A stretch of DNA of 64,000 nt from Lysinibacillus sp. 2017. GTDB lineage: Bacteria; Bacillota; Bacilli; Bacillales_A; Planococcaceae. This document shows, one piece after another, positions 42,831 through 53,079 of this stretch (within the stretch, counting starts at the first letter, position 1; every line of letters begins with the position of its first letter). The DNA lies in contig NZ_CP029002.1 in assembly GCF_003073375.1 (NCBI RefSeq), positions 1,226,001 to 1,290,000 on the forward strand. Direction: 5' to 3'. The notes under the pieces were generated by a model that was not told the origin of the DNA, did no database searches, and worked only from the letters and a program-made list of their open reading frames with translations. Both the position numbers and the translations under genes were made by a program.

Positions 42831-44762
42831 ATGGATCAGTACATACAACAAGCACTTGCTGGCGATGAGATTGCGATCGGGCATTTAACAACGATGCATA
42901 AACCTAGATTATTCGCTAAAGCATATACATATATGAAAAATAAGCAGGATGCGGAAGATATTGTGCAAGAAACGTTCATCAAAGCGTTCGGTGCACTGGC
43001 TCAGCTGAAGGAACCGAAATATTTTGCGACGTGGCTATACAAAATATTGATTCGTGAAAGCTTTTTTGCGATGAAAAAGAAGGAGCGCACGAAGCTGTTA
43101 GAGCTAGAAATCATGGAGCAACTTCAGTTACTAGACCAGGAAAAAAGCGAGGATTACAGCGAGTTACATAACGCAATTGCAAGCCTTAAAAAAGACTACC
43201 AAACGGCGATTGTATTGCATTACTTTTATGATTTTAAAGTGTTTGAAATCGCGGAAATGCTAGGGAAGCCAAACAACACGATTAAAATGCATCTGCATCG
43301 CGGCAGAAAAGCGCTACGCCTAAAGCTAGAGGAAACGATGCAACAACCAATACAACAAAAGGATGTGAAACGCATGTTAAAAGAGCAGTTATTTGACTTA
43401 GCACAGCAATATGCAAATGTGCCTGCGCACTATGAGCTAGAACTTGAAGACTATCATGAGGATGGAATCGCTTCGTTCATGTGGAAAGGGCAAAGTAAGG
43501 ATGAAGGAGCTTTTATTCGATTAGATGACAAAGGGCGACTTGATGATTTTGCGAAAACCCCGACAAAAGAAGGAACACCGATTACTGAAGAAATGAAGCT
43601 TGAAATAGCCGAGCGACTGCTACGTGAACAATACCCGGAAGCACTTTCGTATTATACACTGGTAGAACAAAATAAAAAGGAATCGAGTACAAGCTTTAAG
43701 TATGGGCAAGTTGTTAGCGGGTTTCCATTAGACGGTTTTTATTGTCGAATTGAAGTCACCGATCCAGGTGAGGTCATTTATTTCACCTATACAGGCTATA
43801 TGGAAAATCCTCCAGAAATGCCAAAGGAGCTTTATCCTACGGAGCGTATTTTAAATACATTGTACGAAGGTGACTGGTTACTTTGTGCTGAAAGCTTTAA
43901 TAAAAAATATGAATCCGTTTCAGAGTCAGGTATATATGCAATCTATGAGTCAGAGCTATTAACGCAGGCCTATGATGCGGCGACAGGAAAACAATTATTT
44001 GATTATGGTAATGAGTCAAAGCGAAGCTATGTGCCGTTTCCAAAAGTAGAAGCACTGCAAAAAAAATACACAATTGAAGAAATTGTAGGCATCAATGAGG
44101 AATGGGAGCAATATGAAGAAGAAAGCATGGATGAAGCGTATGAAGAGCTCAACTGGCGTCCTAAAGGCTGGCAAGATTCTGAGGGAAAATCATACGAGCA
44201 TTACATGAAAAGTAAATTTGAAAATCGGGTAAAGGCAAAAGTGGACAAACGTACGAAGCGCTTGGATAGTTTCATTTGGTTCGCTGAAATCGAAGGCGAG
44301 GCGAAGCTTTCTGAAGAGGAATGCTTACAAATTGCCGCACAGTTTATTCAAACGTACTATGCGGACTATACACCCTATTTACATGTAGAGATGAAAGATG
44401 AAGAGGACATAGAGGAAAACCGCGCCTTTTTCCGATTTGTCGTGCAGAAGGATGGATTTTTCGTTGAAAATGAATTTTTCCATATGAATATTAGTAAAAA
44501 AACGGGCGGCATTTTGATGTTTTTAGCACCAGATATAGCGGTTGAATCTATCGGAAAGTTTGAGCCAAAAGTGATTAAGCCTATTAAAGAATTACTGCCA
44601 CTAAAAGGCTTAAAAGTGCAACTGGAATGGGACAAGGTGTACGGGAAAACAGAGAAGGATGAGGATGAGATGCGTTTTATTTACCGTATTCAAATGACGG
44701 ACGGTGCTTTTATAAAAGGGGTTAATGCGGAAAGCGGAGAGGTTATTTATAGTGTAATATAA
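42831..44762 (+). CDS. ECF sigma factor fused to a large YcdB-like C-terminal domain
   Basis: About 643 residues. Residues 1-170 are a complete ECF sigma factor: region 2 (DAEDIVQETFIKAFGAL, FATWLYKILIRESFF) and region 4 (LKKDYQTAIVLHYFYDFKVFEIAEMLGKPNNTIKMHLHRGRKAL). The remaining ~470 residues contain repeated PepSY/YcdB-type units (ITEEMKLEIAERLLREQYPEAL..., LSEEECLQIAAQFIQTYYADY...). There is no membrane helix between or after them, so the whole protein should be cytoplasmic. GGAGGG is six bases before ATG 42831. No anti-sigma gene follows, so the fused domain may itself control the sigma part. Confidence 0.85.
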   Translation: MDQYIQQALAGDEIAIGHLTTMHKPRLFAKAYTYMKNKQDAEDIVQETFIKAFGALAQLKEPKYFATWLYKILIRESFFAMKKKERTKLLELEIMEQLQLLDQEKSEDYSELHNAIASLKKDYQTAIVLHYFYDFKVFEIAEMLGKPNNTIKMHLHRGRKALRLKLEETMQQPIQQKDVKRMLKEQLFDLAQQYANVPAHYELELEDYHEDGIASFMWKGQSKDEGAFIRLDDKGRLDDFAKTPTKEGTPITEEMKLEIAERLLREQYPEALSYYTLVEQNKKESSTSFKYGQVVSGFPLDGFYCRIEVTDPGEVIYFTYTGYMENPPEMPKELYPTERILNTLYEGDWLLCAESFNKKYESVSESGIYAIYESELLTQAYDAATGKQLFDYGNESKRSYVPFPKVEALQKKYTIEEIVGINEEWEQYEEESMDEAYEELNWRPKGWQDSEGKSYEHYMKSKFENRVKAKVDKRTKRLDSFIWFAEIEGEAKLSEEECLQIAAQFIQTYYADYTPYLHVEMKDEEDIEENRAFFRFVVQKDGFFVENEFFHMNISKKTGGILMFLAPDIAVESIGKFEPKVIKPIKELLPLKGLKVQLEWDKVYGKTEKDEDEMRFIYRIQMTDGAFIKGVNAESGEVIYSVI

Positions 44763-44790
44763 CCAAAAAGCAGCGTCGCTTTATTTTTAT

Positions 44791-44854
44791 CCCGTTGTTC
44801 TCCGTTACGGCGGACGGGAGCGCGGGTCAAGCGTGCAGTCTCACGCCTCAGCGG
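44791..44854. repeat. GC-rich double-hairpin element
   Basis: A short GC-rich island in AT-rich DNA. CCCGT...ACGGG (44791-44818, with inner CCG/CGG) and GCGTG...CACGC (44831-44846) each form a hairpin. It has no coding content and looks like a dispersed intergenic repeat of the kind scattered in Bacillales genomes. Confidence 0.55.
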
Positions 44855-44985
44855 AAAAATCTTTTATATCTATATATTTACGCTACTTCTGTATGGAAAT
44901 TAGTGGACATCTGAAATAAGACTGCTTAAATCCGATAATTTTTAACATAATAAAAGTAATATTAAAAATTAAAGGTGTGATTGGA

Positions 44986-45507
44986 TTGAAAAGGGCAGTT
45001 TTTTTAGATCGAGATGGAGTAATAAATGAAGTGCTAACTGATCGAGTGAAATTTGTAAACGAACCGAATCAATTTTATTTTTTACCTGGTGTAGAAGAAG
45101 CAATTAAAAGTTTAAATGAGTATTTTGATTATGTATTTGTCGTAACAAATCAAGGTGGAATTGGATTAGGATATATGAAGGAAAAGCAGTTACATAAAAT
45201 TCATGGCTATATGGTAGCTGAACTGGAGAAAAAGGGAGCAACGATTCATGAGGTTGCCTATTGTCCTCATAAACCAAAGGCTAAGTGTGAATGTAGAAAA
45301 CCAAATAGCAAAATGATTTTAGATTTAGGAGAAAAATACAAAATTGATCTTGAAAAATCATATATGGTTGGAGATACTTATACGGATATTCAGGCAGGTA
45401 AAAAAGCTGGTACAAGAACCGTTTTTATTGGTGAGAGTGATCCATTAGCTGATGCAGTATGTCCAAATTTAAAAGAGGCAGCACAATGGATTATTCGTGA
45501 TATTTAA
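44986..45507 (+). CDS. HAD-IIIA phosphatase (GmhB/histidinol-phosphatase-like)
   Basis: About 173 residues. HAD motifs: FLDRDGVINE (nucleophile Asp), VVTNQGGIG, a zinc-binding cysteine cluster CPHKPKAKCECRKPN, and VGDTYTDIQAG. This is the D,D-heptose-1,7-bisphosphate phosphatase-like branch; in Gram-positives the substrate is often a different sugar or histidinol phosphate. TTG 44986 with GGTG eight bases upstream fits the protein start MKRAVFLDRDG. Its promoter and first codons are duplicated at 61169-61300. Confidence 0.9.
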   Translation: MKRAVFLDRDGVINEVLTDRVKFVNEPNQFYFLPGVEEAIKSLNEYFDYVFVVTNQGGIGLGYMKEKQLHKIHGYMVAELEKKGATIHEVAYCPHKPKAKCECRKPNSKMILDLGEKYKIDLEKSYMVGDTYTDIQAGKKAGTRTVFIGESDPLADAVCPNLKEAAQWIIRDI

Positions 45508-45528
45508 AATGATAAGAAATAACCCACA

Positions 45529-45852
45529 GTGGAAAATTATCCATTGTCAAGCAACAAGAAATGTGCAAATAATTTTGGGGACACAGAAAACCAATTGATA
45601 AAAGAATATGAAACAAGATATTTGTCAGATAACGGTAGTATAAACAATCGTTTAACTGATTTTATTAATTCTTATGCAGAAAATGGATTTGTGTTACATT
45701 CCATAATTCCTTATCTAGAGGAAGGAACCACCAAAGGATACACATTAGTATTTGAATTAGAAGTTGATGAAGATTATATAATTTTTACAAAAGCCGACTC
45801 ATATGAGACGGCTTTTTATTATGCAATCATCTTGGCACTTCAGAACCCATAG
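45529..45852 (+). CDS. short protein of unknown function
   Basis: Open frame of 107 codons from GTG 45529, 21 bases after the phosphatase stop. Residues 20-105 (ENQLIKEYETRYLSDNGSI... YETAFYYAIILALQNP) look like a folded, acidic domain, but the first 15 residues look random and no ribosome site is seen. The gene may have a damaged 5' end. Not recognised. Confidence 0.4.
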   Translation: MENYPLSSNKKCANNFGDTENQLIKEYETRYLSDNGSINNRLTDFINSYAENGFVLHSIIPYLEEGTTKGYTLVFELEVDEDYIIFTKADSYETAFYYAIILALQNP

Positions 45853-46200
45853 ACCCGACCTTTACAAGTTCAGGACATGACCACATTGCTGCCTAACAGT
45901 AGAAAATCTATTACTTATCACCAGAAAAGAAGCGATATTCTGCCACTGTTTACGAAACTGTTATTACGCCGTGTTCCAATTGTGACTACTAATTGATGCA
46001 CAGGGTTATGTAGAACCAAGACCAGATTGTTAAACCAATCACGCTTTAGGAAACTTATTACTTTAATAATCTGCGGATGATAATCGAATATAAACATAGA
46101 AATATATTCCAATTAATAAATTGATTATGTTAATATTATCATTATTTATCGATTATAAAGGGAGGGGATATTTTGTTATAGGAGTATGAATTTTAATTAG
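45853..46200. other. intergenic, nothing recognised
   Basis: No supported gene on either strand. GGGAGGGG followed by TTTTG at about 46160 could serve only a two-codon frame. No precursor peptide for the adjacent exporter was found. Confidence 0.4.
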
Positions 46201-46218
46201 AATAAAAAGAGGGATAAA

Positions 46219-47981
46219 ATGAAAAATATAAGCTCAATGGAAATAAGTTTGTTTAAAGTTTATATATGGGCAGTTTCCTTTTTAAAGCCATATTTAATGA
46301 AAGTTTCACTATTAATCATTTGCGGGGTAGTTATCTCAGTAAGTGAACTGATCATTCCTAAAATGTTTGGATATTTTATAGATGATGTTTTAAAGAATAA
46401 GAATATAAATTTATTTGTCTATTGCTTATGTGCAATTTTTTTAGTATTACTACTAAAATTAATCGCTACAGCATCAAAAGAATATTTGCAACGTTACATT
46501 CAAGAAAATAGTGTGAGAGATTTGCAGTGGAGCGTTGTAACAAAATTACGAAATCTTGGGGCCAGTTATCTTGAGAAAAACTCCACAGGAACAATACTTG
46601 CGTTAGTAAACACTGAAGTTGCAGCTTTACAACAACTATATAGAAGATATTTCCCTGAAATGATCCAACATATTTTATTTGTTTCTATCTCTATTTACCT
46701 AATGATAGATATTAGTATTTATTTAAGTATATCTATAATTCCGTGCATTTCCCTGTATTATTTATTTGGGCCAAGGATTGAAAAGAAAGCTTCTAATATT
46801 GCCCAAAAATTAGCGGATAGTCAAATCAATTTAGGACAAAAATATTATGAAAGTGTCTCCCTAATCAAAGAACTGCATGTGTTTAACGGCTTTAAATGGG
46901 ATTTAAAGAATACATTAAAAGAGGTAGGGAACAATACAAATTTATATTCGAAGCGGTATTGGTATGCCTATTTAAGAGGATCGATTCGACGTTTTACTTA
47001 TTATTTTGGAACGATTATTCTTATAATATTTGGTTGTTATTTAATAGGTGAAGAAACGATAACAGCGGGGGAATTTGTTTCATTTTTACTCCTATATTTA
47101 GCTACGATGCATAAATTAACATCAGTAATTACTCTTTTAACAGAGCAAAAAATGCTTATGTTTCAAGCGAGCAAATTATATGAGTTTACCCATATAGAAC
47201 CAACAATTACTCAAATAGAAGGTGCGATACATTTAAATAAGGTAGAAGGAAATATCAATTTTGAAAATGTATCCTTTAGTTACACTCCTAATCATCCCAT
47301 ATTAAAAAATTTAAGTTTTACTATTAAGTCTGGTGAAAAAATAGCATTTGTTGGAGAGTCAGGAAGTGGGAAATCTACAATTGCTAAGTTAATGATACGT
47401 TTTTATGATTGTAATACTGGGGAAATTTCAATTGATAGAAATCCTATTCACTTACTAAGTTTGGAGACAATAAGAAGATCAATTGGAATTGTCTTTCAAG
47501 ATGTTTATATTTTTGGTTCTACGATAAAGGAAAATATTTTATTTGGAAATCCACATGTATCTGAAGAAGAAATCATTGAAGCATCAAAAGCTGCACATCT
47601 GCATGACTATATTATGGAATTACCGGATCAATATAATACGAAAGTTGATGAAAAAGGGGATACATTATCAGGGGACTCAAACAACGAGTGGGTTTGGCAA
47701 GACTGTTTCTAATGAATCCATCGATCGTAATCATGGATGAACCAACCTCTGCTTTAGATAATATCACTGAAAAACATATACAACAATCTTTAGATAGTTT
47801 TCTAATGGATAAGACTGTAATAACTATTGCTCACAGATTAAGTACCATTCGAGATTATGATCGTATATACGTACTTGATAATGGCATCATTACAGAATTT
47901 GGTTCACATGGGCAGTTACTAGCAAAGAATGGTCTTTATGAGAAATTTATACTACAAACGAAAGAAGCTGGGCTCGTATGA
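46219..47981 (+). pseudogene. ABC exporter half-transporter with a frameshift in its signature motif
   Basis: The frame from ATG 46219 encodes six membrane helices and a nucleotide-binding domain ([11 protein letters not shown] Walker A). It derails at 47671-47674, where the expected LSGGxxQR reads LSGDSNNEW because the G run is one base short. The other frame resumes as [26 protein letters not shown] with the H-loop AHRLST and ends at 47981. Corrected length is about 587 residues, normal for the family. As written, the ATPase cannot form its signature or Walker B. The stop overlaps the next gene's start (ATGA). Confidence 0.88.
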
Positions 47982-49714
47982 AGAATCTGCATTGGATTTG
48001 GTCTTATATTAAAAATCTAAAGCTCCTCTATTTTTCTTCTGTCATTTTATTAATCACTGAATCTATAAGCTTCGTTTATTCAATAACCTTGCAACAATAT
48101 ATTATTGATCAAATCATTATGGGATCAAATTTTGGTGGGATTTTAAAATATGTTCTATTAATTGCTTTTTGTTATGTAATATTCATCATTTTATTTGTTG
48201 TGAATCCCTATATTCAAAGTAAAATTCATGGTCGTATTAAATATCAATTAGTTGAGCAAGGCTTATCGACTTTATATAGTACGCCAATCAATATCATTCA
48301 GAAAGAAAGAAATGCTCGTTATGTACATTTCTTTACGAATGAAATATCAATTGTTGCAAAATTAATAGGTGAAGATATTTCGGATATTATAAAGCATTTC
48401 GTAAGTACCATTATTATTTGTGTATTATTTTTAAAGGCATCTCCTATCCTTTTCTTATCTATCCTGACTTTATCTCTTTTTTATATAAAAACTGGAAAAA
48501 AATTATCGAATGAGCAAAAAAAAGTATCGAAAGATATTCAAAATAAAAAATCTTCACTACTAATTGTATTGGAAGAATGTATAACTTCTACGCGTGATGT
48601 GATAGCGAATAATCGTGGAGATTGGGAAAAAACGAGATATCAAAACAGATTTATTCAATACTTTAATAGTGTAATGATGGAAGGAAAGCTAAAGATAAAA
48701 ATGGTGTTTTCATTAGAATCTATCACTTCCATTGCACAGATCATTGTAATTGGTTATGGGGGATACCTTGTATTTAAGGGGGAAATGTCAATTGGATTAT
48801 TAGTTGTGATTTACCAACTGACAATAGAACTGCTCCACTCATTTGTAAAAGTATACAATTTAGTATTTTCATTTTCAGGCAAGATGGCTTCAGTTGAAAA
48901 TATTAGCAATTGGTTTAATACAAAACCAAAACAAACAGAGAATACTAAAACGATAGCCTCTATTGAATCATTAACGATGGATAACATCTCTTTTCGTTAT
49001 AATTCAGGCGGAAAATTTATATTAAAAAATTTTTCTTTAGATATACCAATTGGTAAGAAAATAGCTTTAGTTGGATTTAGTGGTAGTGGAAAATCAACTA
49101 TTGGAAGTTTACTTGAAGGCTTACAAGAAGTTGAGGAGGGAAGTATAAAGGCAAATAATATCAATATTACTGATATTTCAAAAGATATTTGGAAAGCGAA
49201 GGTAGGCATTGTTTTTCAAGATCCATACATATTTCCAAGTACTATAAGAGATAATCTATTATTGGGATATAAACAAATTACTGATGATCAAATAATGAGT
49301 TTAGCCGAAGCAATGTGTATCGATGATTTCATTCAAAAATTACCAGATAAGTATGACAGTTCACTAGGAGAGCGTGGAATAACGATTTCAGGCGGTGAAA
49401 AACAAAGATTGGCTTTAGTTCGTGCTTTAATTAGGGATCCAGAGGTATTAATTTTAGACGAGTCAACCTCGGCATTAGATGTAAACACAGAAAAAATCAT
49501 TCATAACAATCTTGCCATACTTAGAGAAAATAAAACGACAATTATTATTGCTCACCGACTCTCTACGATTAAAGATTCAGACGTGATATTTGTTATTGAT
49601 AAGGGGAAAATTGTAGAACAAGGTTGTCATTCGGAGTTACTAAAAAATAAATCATTATATTATGAATTAGTGATGAATGAGATGAAAGATAATAATTCTT
49701 TAATGTATCAGTAA
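47978..49714 (+). CDS. ABC exporter half-transporter (intact)
   Basis: 578 residues: six membrane helices (to about 300) and an ATPase with [43 protein letters not shown] and AHRLST. It is coupled to the preceding half-transporter and would form a heterodimeric exporter with it. Exporters of this pair type move peptides, lipids or drugs; no substrate gene is visible. If the partner is truly dead, this subunit may work as a homodimer or be orphaned. Confidence 0.9.
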   Translation: MKNLHWIWSYIKNLKLLYFSSVILLITESISFVYSITLQQYIIDQIIMGSNFGGILKYVLLIAFCYVIFIILFVVNPYIQSKIHGRIKYQLVEQGLSTLYSTPINIIQKERNARYVHFFTNEISIVAKLIGEDISDIIKHFVSTIIICVLFLKASPILFLSILTLSLFYIKTGKKLSNEQKKVSKDIQNKKSSLLIVLEECITSTRDVIANNRGDWEKTRYQNRFIQYFNSVMMEGKLKIKMVFSLESITSIAQIIVIGYGGYLVFKGEMSIGLLVVIYQLTIELLHSFVKVYNLVFSFSGKMASVENISNWFNTKPKQTENTKTIASIESLTMDNISFRYNSGGKFILKNFSLDIPIGKKIALVGFSGSGKSTIGSLLEGLQEVEEGSIKANNINITDISKDIWKAKVGIVFQDPYIFPSTIRDNLLLGYKQITDDQIMSLAEAMCIDDFIQKLPDKYDSSLGERGITISGGEKQRLALVRALIRDPEVLILDESTSALDVNTEKIIHNNLAILRENKTTIIIAHRLSTIKDSDVIFVIDKGKIVEQGCHSELLKNKSLYYELVMNEMKDNNSLMYQ

Positions 49715-50114
49715 AAAAATTATAGACCTTTTTTAAAAATTCCATATGCATGATTTTGAATACCAATTTCACGGACGGAACGGAACAGTACATGAGCTCA
49801 ACCTGGATGTTTTTTTAGTTGAACCTTTGTGATTTTCCATTCCGTCAATTTTAAATGTATTTTAGGGAGCTGATAAAGGGTGCTTTTTTTCTTCTTCTCA
49901 AACAGTTTTTCGTGAGCTTGGCATTTTTTGTAAGGTTAAGTTATTAATTTTCTCCAATTTTTGTAATAATCATCTAGGGAAGCTGCAGAAGTTATTTAAT
50001 GCATTAATTACAAAGATAAGTTGCTTCGAAATCAGATGATTGGCAAATGAAACCTCCTAGATTTTTTACATAAATAATGAACCATCACACATTCTATAAA
50101 GAGGAGGTGTGAAT
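49715..50114. other. intergenic, nothing clear
   Basis: No supported gene. The last 15 bases hold the GAGGAGG ribosome site of the following small gene. Confidence 0.4.
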
Positions 50115-50354
50115 ATGGGGAAGAATGTTTCGAAGGCGAATCATGGAAAAACAGGAGCCGAACTAATAAGTGAAGCATTTGGCATGTCAAAAAACGATAG
50201 CGAAGCATTATTAGCACAGGCGTCGGAAGTTCAAACTACGGATATTCCTTTAGGGAAAGATGATGTATATGCAAGGGATAGTACTACAACAACTTTGAAC
50301 AACTTACAACAAGATAATACATCCGCCATTTTAGATCGAAATGGGCCGAGGTAA
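50115..50354 (+). CDS. small hydrophilic protein of unknown function
   Basis: 79 residues from ATG 50115, six bases after GAGGAGGTG. It is rich in Ser, Thr, Asn and Asp (SKANHGKTGAELISEAFGMSK, TTDIPLGKDDVYARDS), with no membrane segment. Composition recalls small spore or stress proteins, but no family is recognised. A strong terminator follows. Confidence 0.6.
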   Translation: MGKNVSKANHGKTGAELISEAFGMSKNDSEALLAQASEVQTTDIPLGKDDVYARDSTTTTLNNLQQDNTSAILDRNGPR

Positions 50355-50420
50355 TTATTGTAAGTGAATCAATTGTGACTTAAGGCAGTTCTTCCTTTAG
50401 AGTAAGTAAAAAACTTTACA

Positions 50421-50468
50421 ATTCCTTAAATTAAGAGCTTGTGCTTTTAATTTAAGGAATCTTTTTAT
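50421..50468 (+). terminator. rho-independent terminator
   Basis: ATTCCTTAAATTAAGAGC pairs with GCTTTTAATTTAAGGAAT, followed by CTTTTTATTTT. Confidence 0.88.
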
Positions 50469-50518
50469 TTTCAAAATCAGTTAAATTAGAGGTGTGAGGT
50501 AGGAAGTAGTCACAAAAG

Positions 50519-50572
50519 AAAAGACGAGTCGAAGCACATCTTCCTTTCATGCTTCGAACTCGTCTCTTTTAT
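50519..50572 (-). terminator. terminator of the SNIPE-like gene
   Basis: AGACGAGT and TCGAAGC pair with GCTTCGA and CTCGTCT; on the minus strand the 3' arm is followed by TTTTCTTTT. Confidence 0.82.
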
Positions 50573-50592
50573 TTGCGTATGATAAAAACAAA

Positions 50593-52353
50593 TCAATAAA
50601 ATTTATTAATAGTTACATGATCAACTTCTTCAAGTTCCACATCTGTATCAGTCATAGTTGAAGTTGGAATTATGCGCTCGTTCGCGATTTCTAGACTTCT
50701 ATAGTATTCCTGTGCTACTAAAGTTGTTTTGAATTCTGCTGTAGGGTCAATTGTTTCGACTAAATCTTTCAATACTTTCACATCTGTAACAAAGAACTCT
50801 TTTCTTAAGTTTACTTTGTTTAAGCGTTTAGCAGCTAGTTCTTGGTGCAGACGATATTCTAAGCCGACTGCATCTTCAGAGAACACCATTGCATGAACAT
50901 CAAATTTAAATGGAACGGAAGCATCTCCTAGCTCATCCACTCGGTCCTGAGGATTCATACGTCTTGTCATACCAACTTTAAATACTTGATTTCCGAACGA
51001 ACCTAAGTTTGAAATTACATAGACATATCCAGCTTTACCATTCGCACGTTTTAAAATTTCCTCTTTTTCGATTGCAACTTGATTTTGTTGTTGCTCTAAT
51101 TCTGCAATGCGATGTTGTAATTGAGTTATAACATCTGGATTCGTCTCGTTATCTAGTAGCACGCTCGTTCTTTGTAGCTCCACGGTATATTTTGCTTCTT
51201 CTGCTTCAATTTTTTTTCGCTGCGCATCAAGCTCTTTTTTATCTGCAGCTTCTTGTTTCATTTGTTCACGGATTAAGCGCTGTTCTTCTTTCTCTTGCTC
51301 ACGTTTAACATAGTAAAGGTACTCAATCTCAATTGCTTCTAAGAACAGTGGCTCTAATTCAGTTAAGAACTTTGCAATGGTAGGAGCTATTAACGCATTC
51401 CCATTTGAAGTAATCACTAAATATTTTTGAATTAAGGCTTTTGCATTGTCTAATGCTACATCATGCTTTGTATACGTAAGGGTATATAAGATATTTTGTA
51501 ACTCGGCCTGTAAGCCAATGACCATTAATTGATAAATGGTTTTGTTCGCTTTTGTTGTGTAGCGAACTTTATATCTATCTAATAAATTTGCGATTTCTTT
51601 TTTGATGTTGTTTATTTTCTTTCTTAGTTCTTTTGAATTCATTGCATGGTAATCTAATTCAACTAAGCTTTTCATAATGCTTTCTTCATCGTAGTTGTTA
51701 ACTAAATCAACTAGTTTTTTAGAAAGCTTTTCAAGGTTAATGGCATGAGGAAAATGTGTAATTAAATTTTTAATACCATTATATTCAGTATTTAACTTCA
51801 ACAATTTAGTGTTATTTGATTTAATGCTTTTTTCTAATTTTCCATTTTCAATTGTTAACTTGTCATATTGCTCCGTAAATCTCTGCAATTCAGACATTTT
51901 ATCTTCATTTTCCTTTAGAACATTTTCGACGATACGCTTTCCTTCATCTTCGAATTCAAGCTTAATTTGATTAACAAAATCATTTTTCTTTGCTTTAAAT
52001 ATACTGTTACTGTTTTCAATATCGTTTTGTAACAGAGTTTTTTCAGAATTTAATCCCACAAGCTCAGCTTCTAAAGTAGCTTTATTAGATTCCAAAGTCA
52101 CTTTTTCACTTTCTAAAGTGGCTTTATCAGCTTCTAAGGTAGCTTTTTCGGCGATCATGTTCTTAACTTCGAGTGCCTCCAACCGTATTTTATTGGTTTT
52201 GATATATATAAATTTACCTCCCCATAGAATTACTGCTATAACTGCTGTAACTCCAAATGTAAATAATCCGAATAAAAGCATTAAAGTAATCATCCAGCGG
52301 CTAAAATACCAGGGCATATTAATTTTATTGGATTCTTTCTTTTCTTTAGTCAT
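50593..52353 (-). CDS. membrane-anchored coiled-coil GIY-YIG nuclease (SNIPE-like, DUF4041 + T5orf172)
   Basis: 586 residues. One N-terminal membrane helix (about 20-45); a long coiled coil with a seven-residue repeat of TLESEKA type (about 70-160); a DUF4041-like helical domain (about 180-350); a second coiled coil; and a C-terminal GIY-YIG domain: GYVYVISNLGSFGNQVFKVGMTRRMNPQDRVDELGDASVPF, with catalytic Arg in MTRR and a Glu in GLEYRLHQEL. This order is that of SNIPE, a membrane nuclease reported to cut phage DNA during injection. AGGAGG is eight bases before the start. It stands alone, as expected for single-gene defence. Confidence 0.85.
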   Translation of the reverse strand: MTKEKKESNKINMPWYFSRWMITLMLLFGLFTFGVTAVIAVILWGGKFIYIKTNKIRLEALEVKNMIAEKATLEADKATLESEKVTLESNKATLEAELVGLNSEKTLLQNDIENSNSIFKAKKNDFVNQIKLEFEDEGKRIVENVLKENEDKMSELQRFTEQYDKLTIENGKLEKSIKSNNTKLLKLNTEYNGIKNLITHFPHAINLEKLSKKLVDLVNNYDEESIMKSLVELDYHAMNSKELRKKINNIKKEIANLLDRYKVRYTTKANKTIYQLMVIGLQAELQNILYTLTYTKHDVALDNAKALIQKYLVITSNGNALIAPTIAKFLTELEPLFLEAIEIEYLYYVKREQEKEEQRLIREQMKQEAADKKELDAQRKKIEAEEAKYTVELQRTSVLLDNETNPDVITQLQHRIAELEQQQNQVAIEKEEILKRANGKAGYVYVISNLGSFGNQVFKVGMTRRMNPQDRVDELGDASVPFKFDVHAMVFSEDAVGLEYRLHQELAAKRLNKVNLRKEFFVTDVKVLKDLVETIDPTAEFKTTLVAQEYYRSLEIANERIIPTSTMTDTDVELEEVDHVTINKFY

Positions 52354-53079
52354 TAAAACAACCTCCTACTAATTGAACAAAATAGCTTATATAAGAATAT
52401 AGCGAAACTTATATTACTATAGAGTATCTTAAGCTTTTATTGTATCTAATGAGGTTGTATATATCAATGGTAGCGGGACTTTGGAAGATATTGCATAATA
52501 AAATTCTATATATTAACATAGTTTGAATGTGGTTTACTTTGATCGAAAGCATTCGGCCAAATTAAGCTAGGTTAGCTCAGTTAAATAAGTATGGGAGACA
52601 TTGATTTAAAAATAGATCAAACGTAGTGTTTGGGAGAGATTTCATCGTTTAATAGATTAAAAAATAAGGCTATTTTTAATAGCATGAAAGAATGGCACTA
52701 ACAACTTGTATCCGTTGCAACTTTCACTTGTATTGCCAATCAAATCTTCACTTTAAAAATGACTATCTTACTTTTTTTAACCTAATTTTAACCTTTCAAA
52801 AGTAAAATATGGAATAGGATATATATGGGGAGGGATGAATAGGCTTAATTTTCTGATAAAAATTATTTAATCATTTTATTGTGCTTATAATAAGTTTTTC
52901 GCGATTACTATTATTTTCCTAATATATCCATTTAACTCTTTTTTATTTATTTGATATATTGCATTTAATGGAATACTGTGGTGTTGTACCAATTGGTTTA
53001 CTCGCCATTTAGCAATTGGTAATGGTAGGACAGTACGAGTAGTTAAATAAACATGTAGATGTAATTTAACAGACACTTC
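52354..53079. other. intergenic, nothing recognised
   Basis: About 700 AT-rich bases without a supported gene on either strand. Confidence 0.4.

Noticed and set aside
45918-46112. 64-codon minus-strand frame before the ABC exporter
   Set aside because: No ribosome site or recognisable protein; also tested as a precursor peptide and found unconvincing.
50090-50096. CATTCTA as a SigG -10 box for the gene at 50115
   Set aside because: It would start transcription inside the ribosome site, so it is unlikely to be functional.
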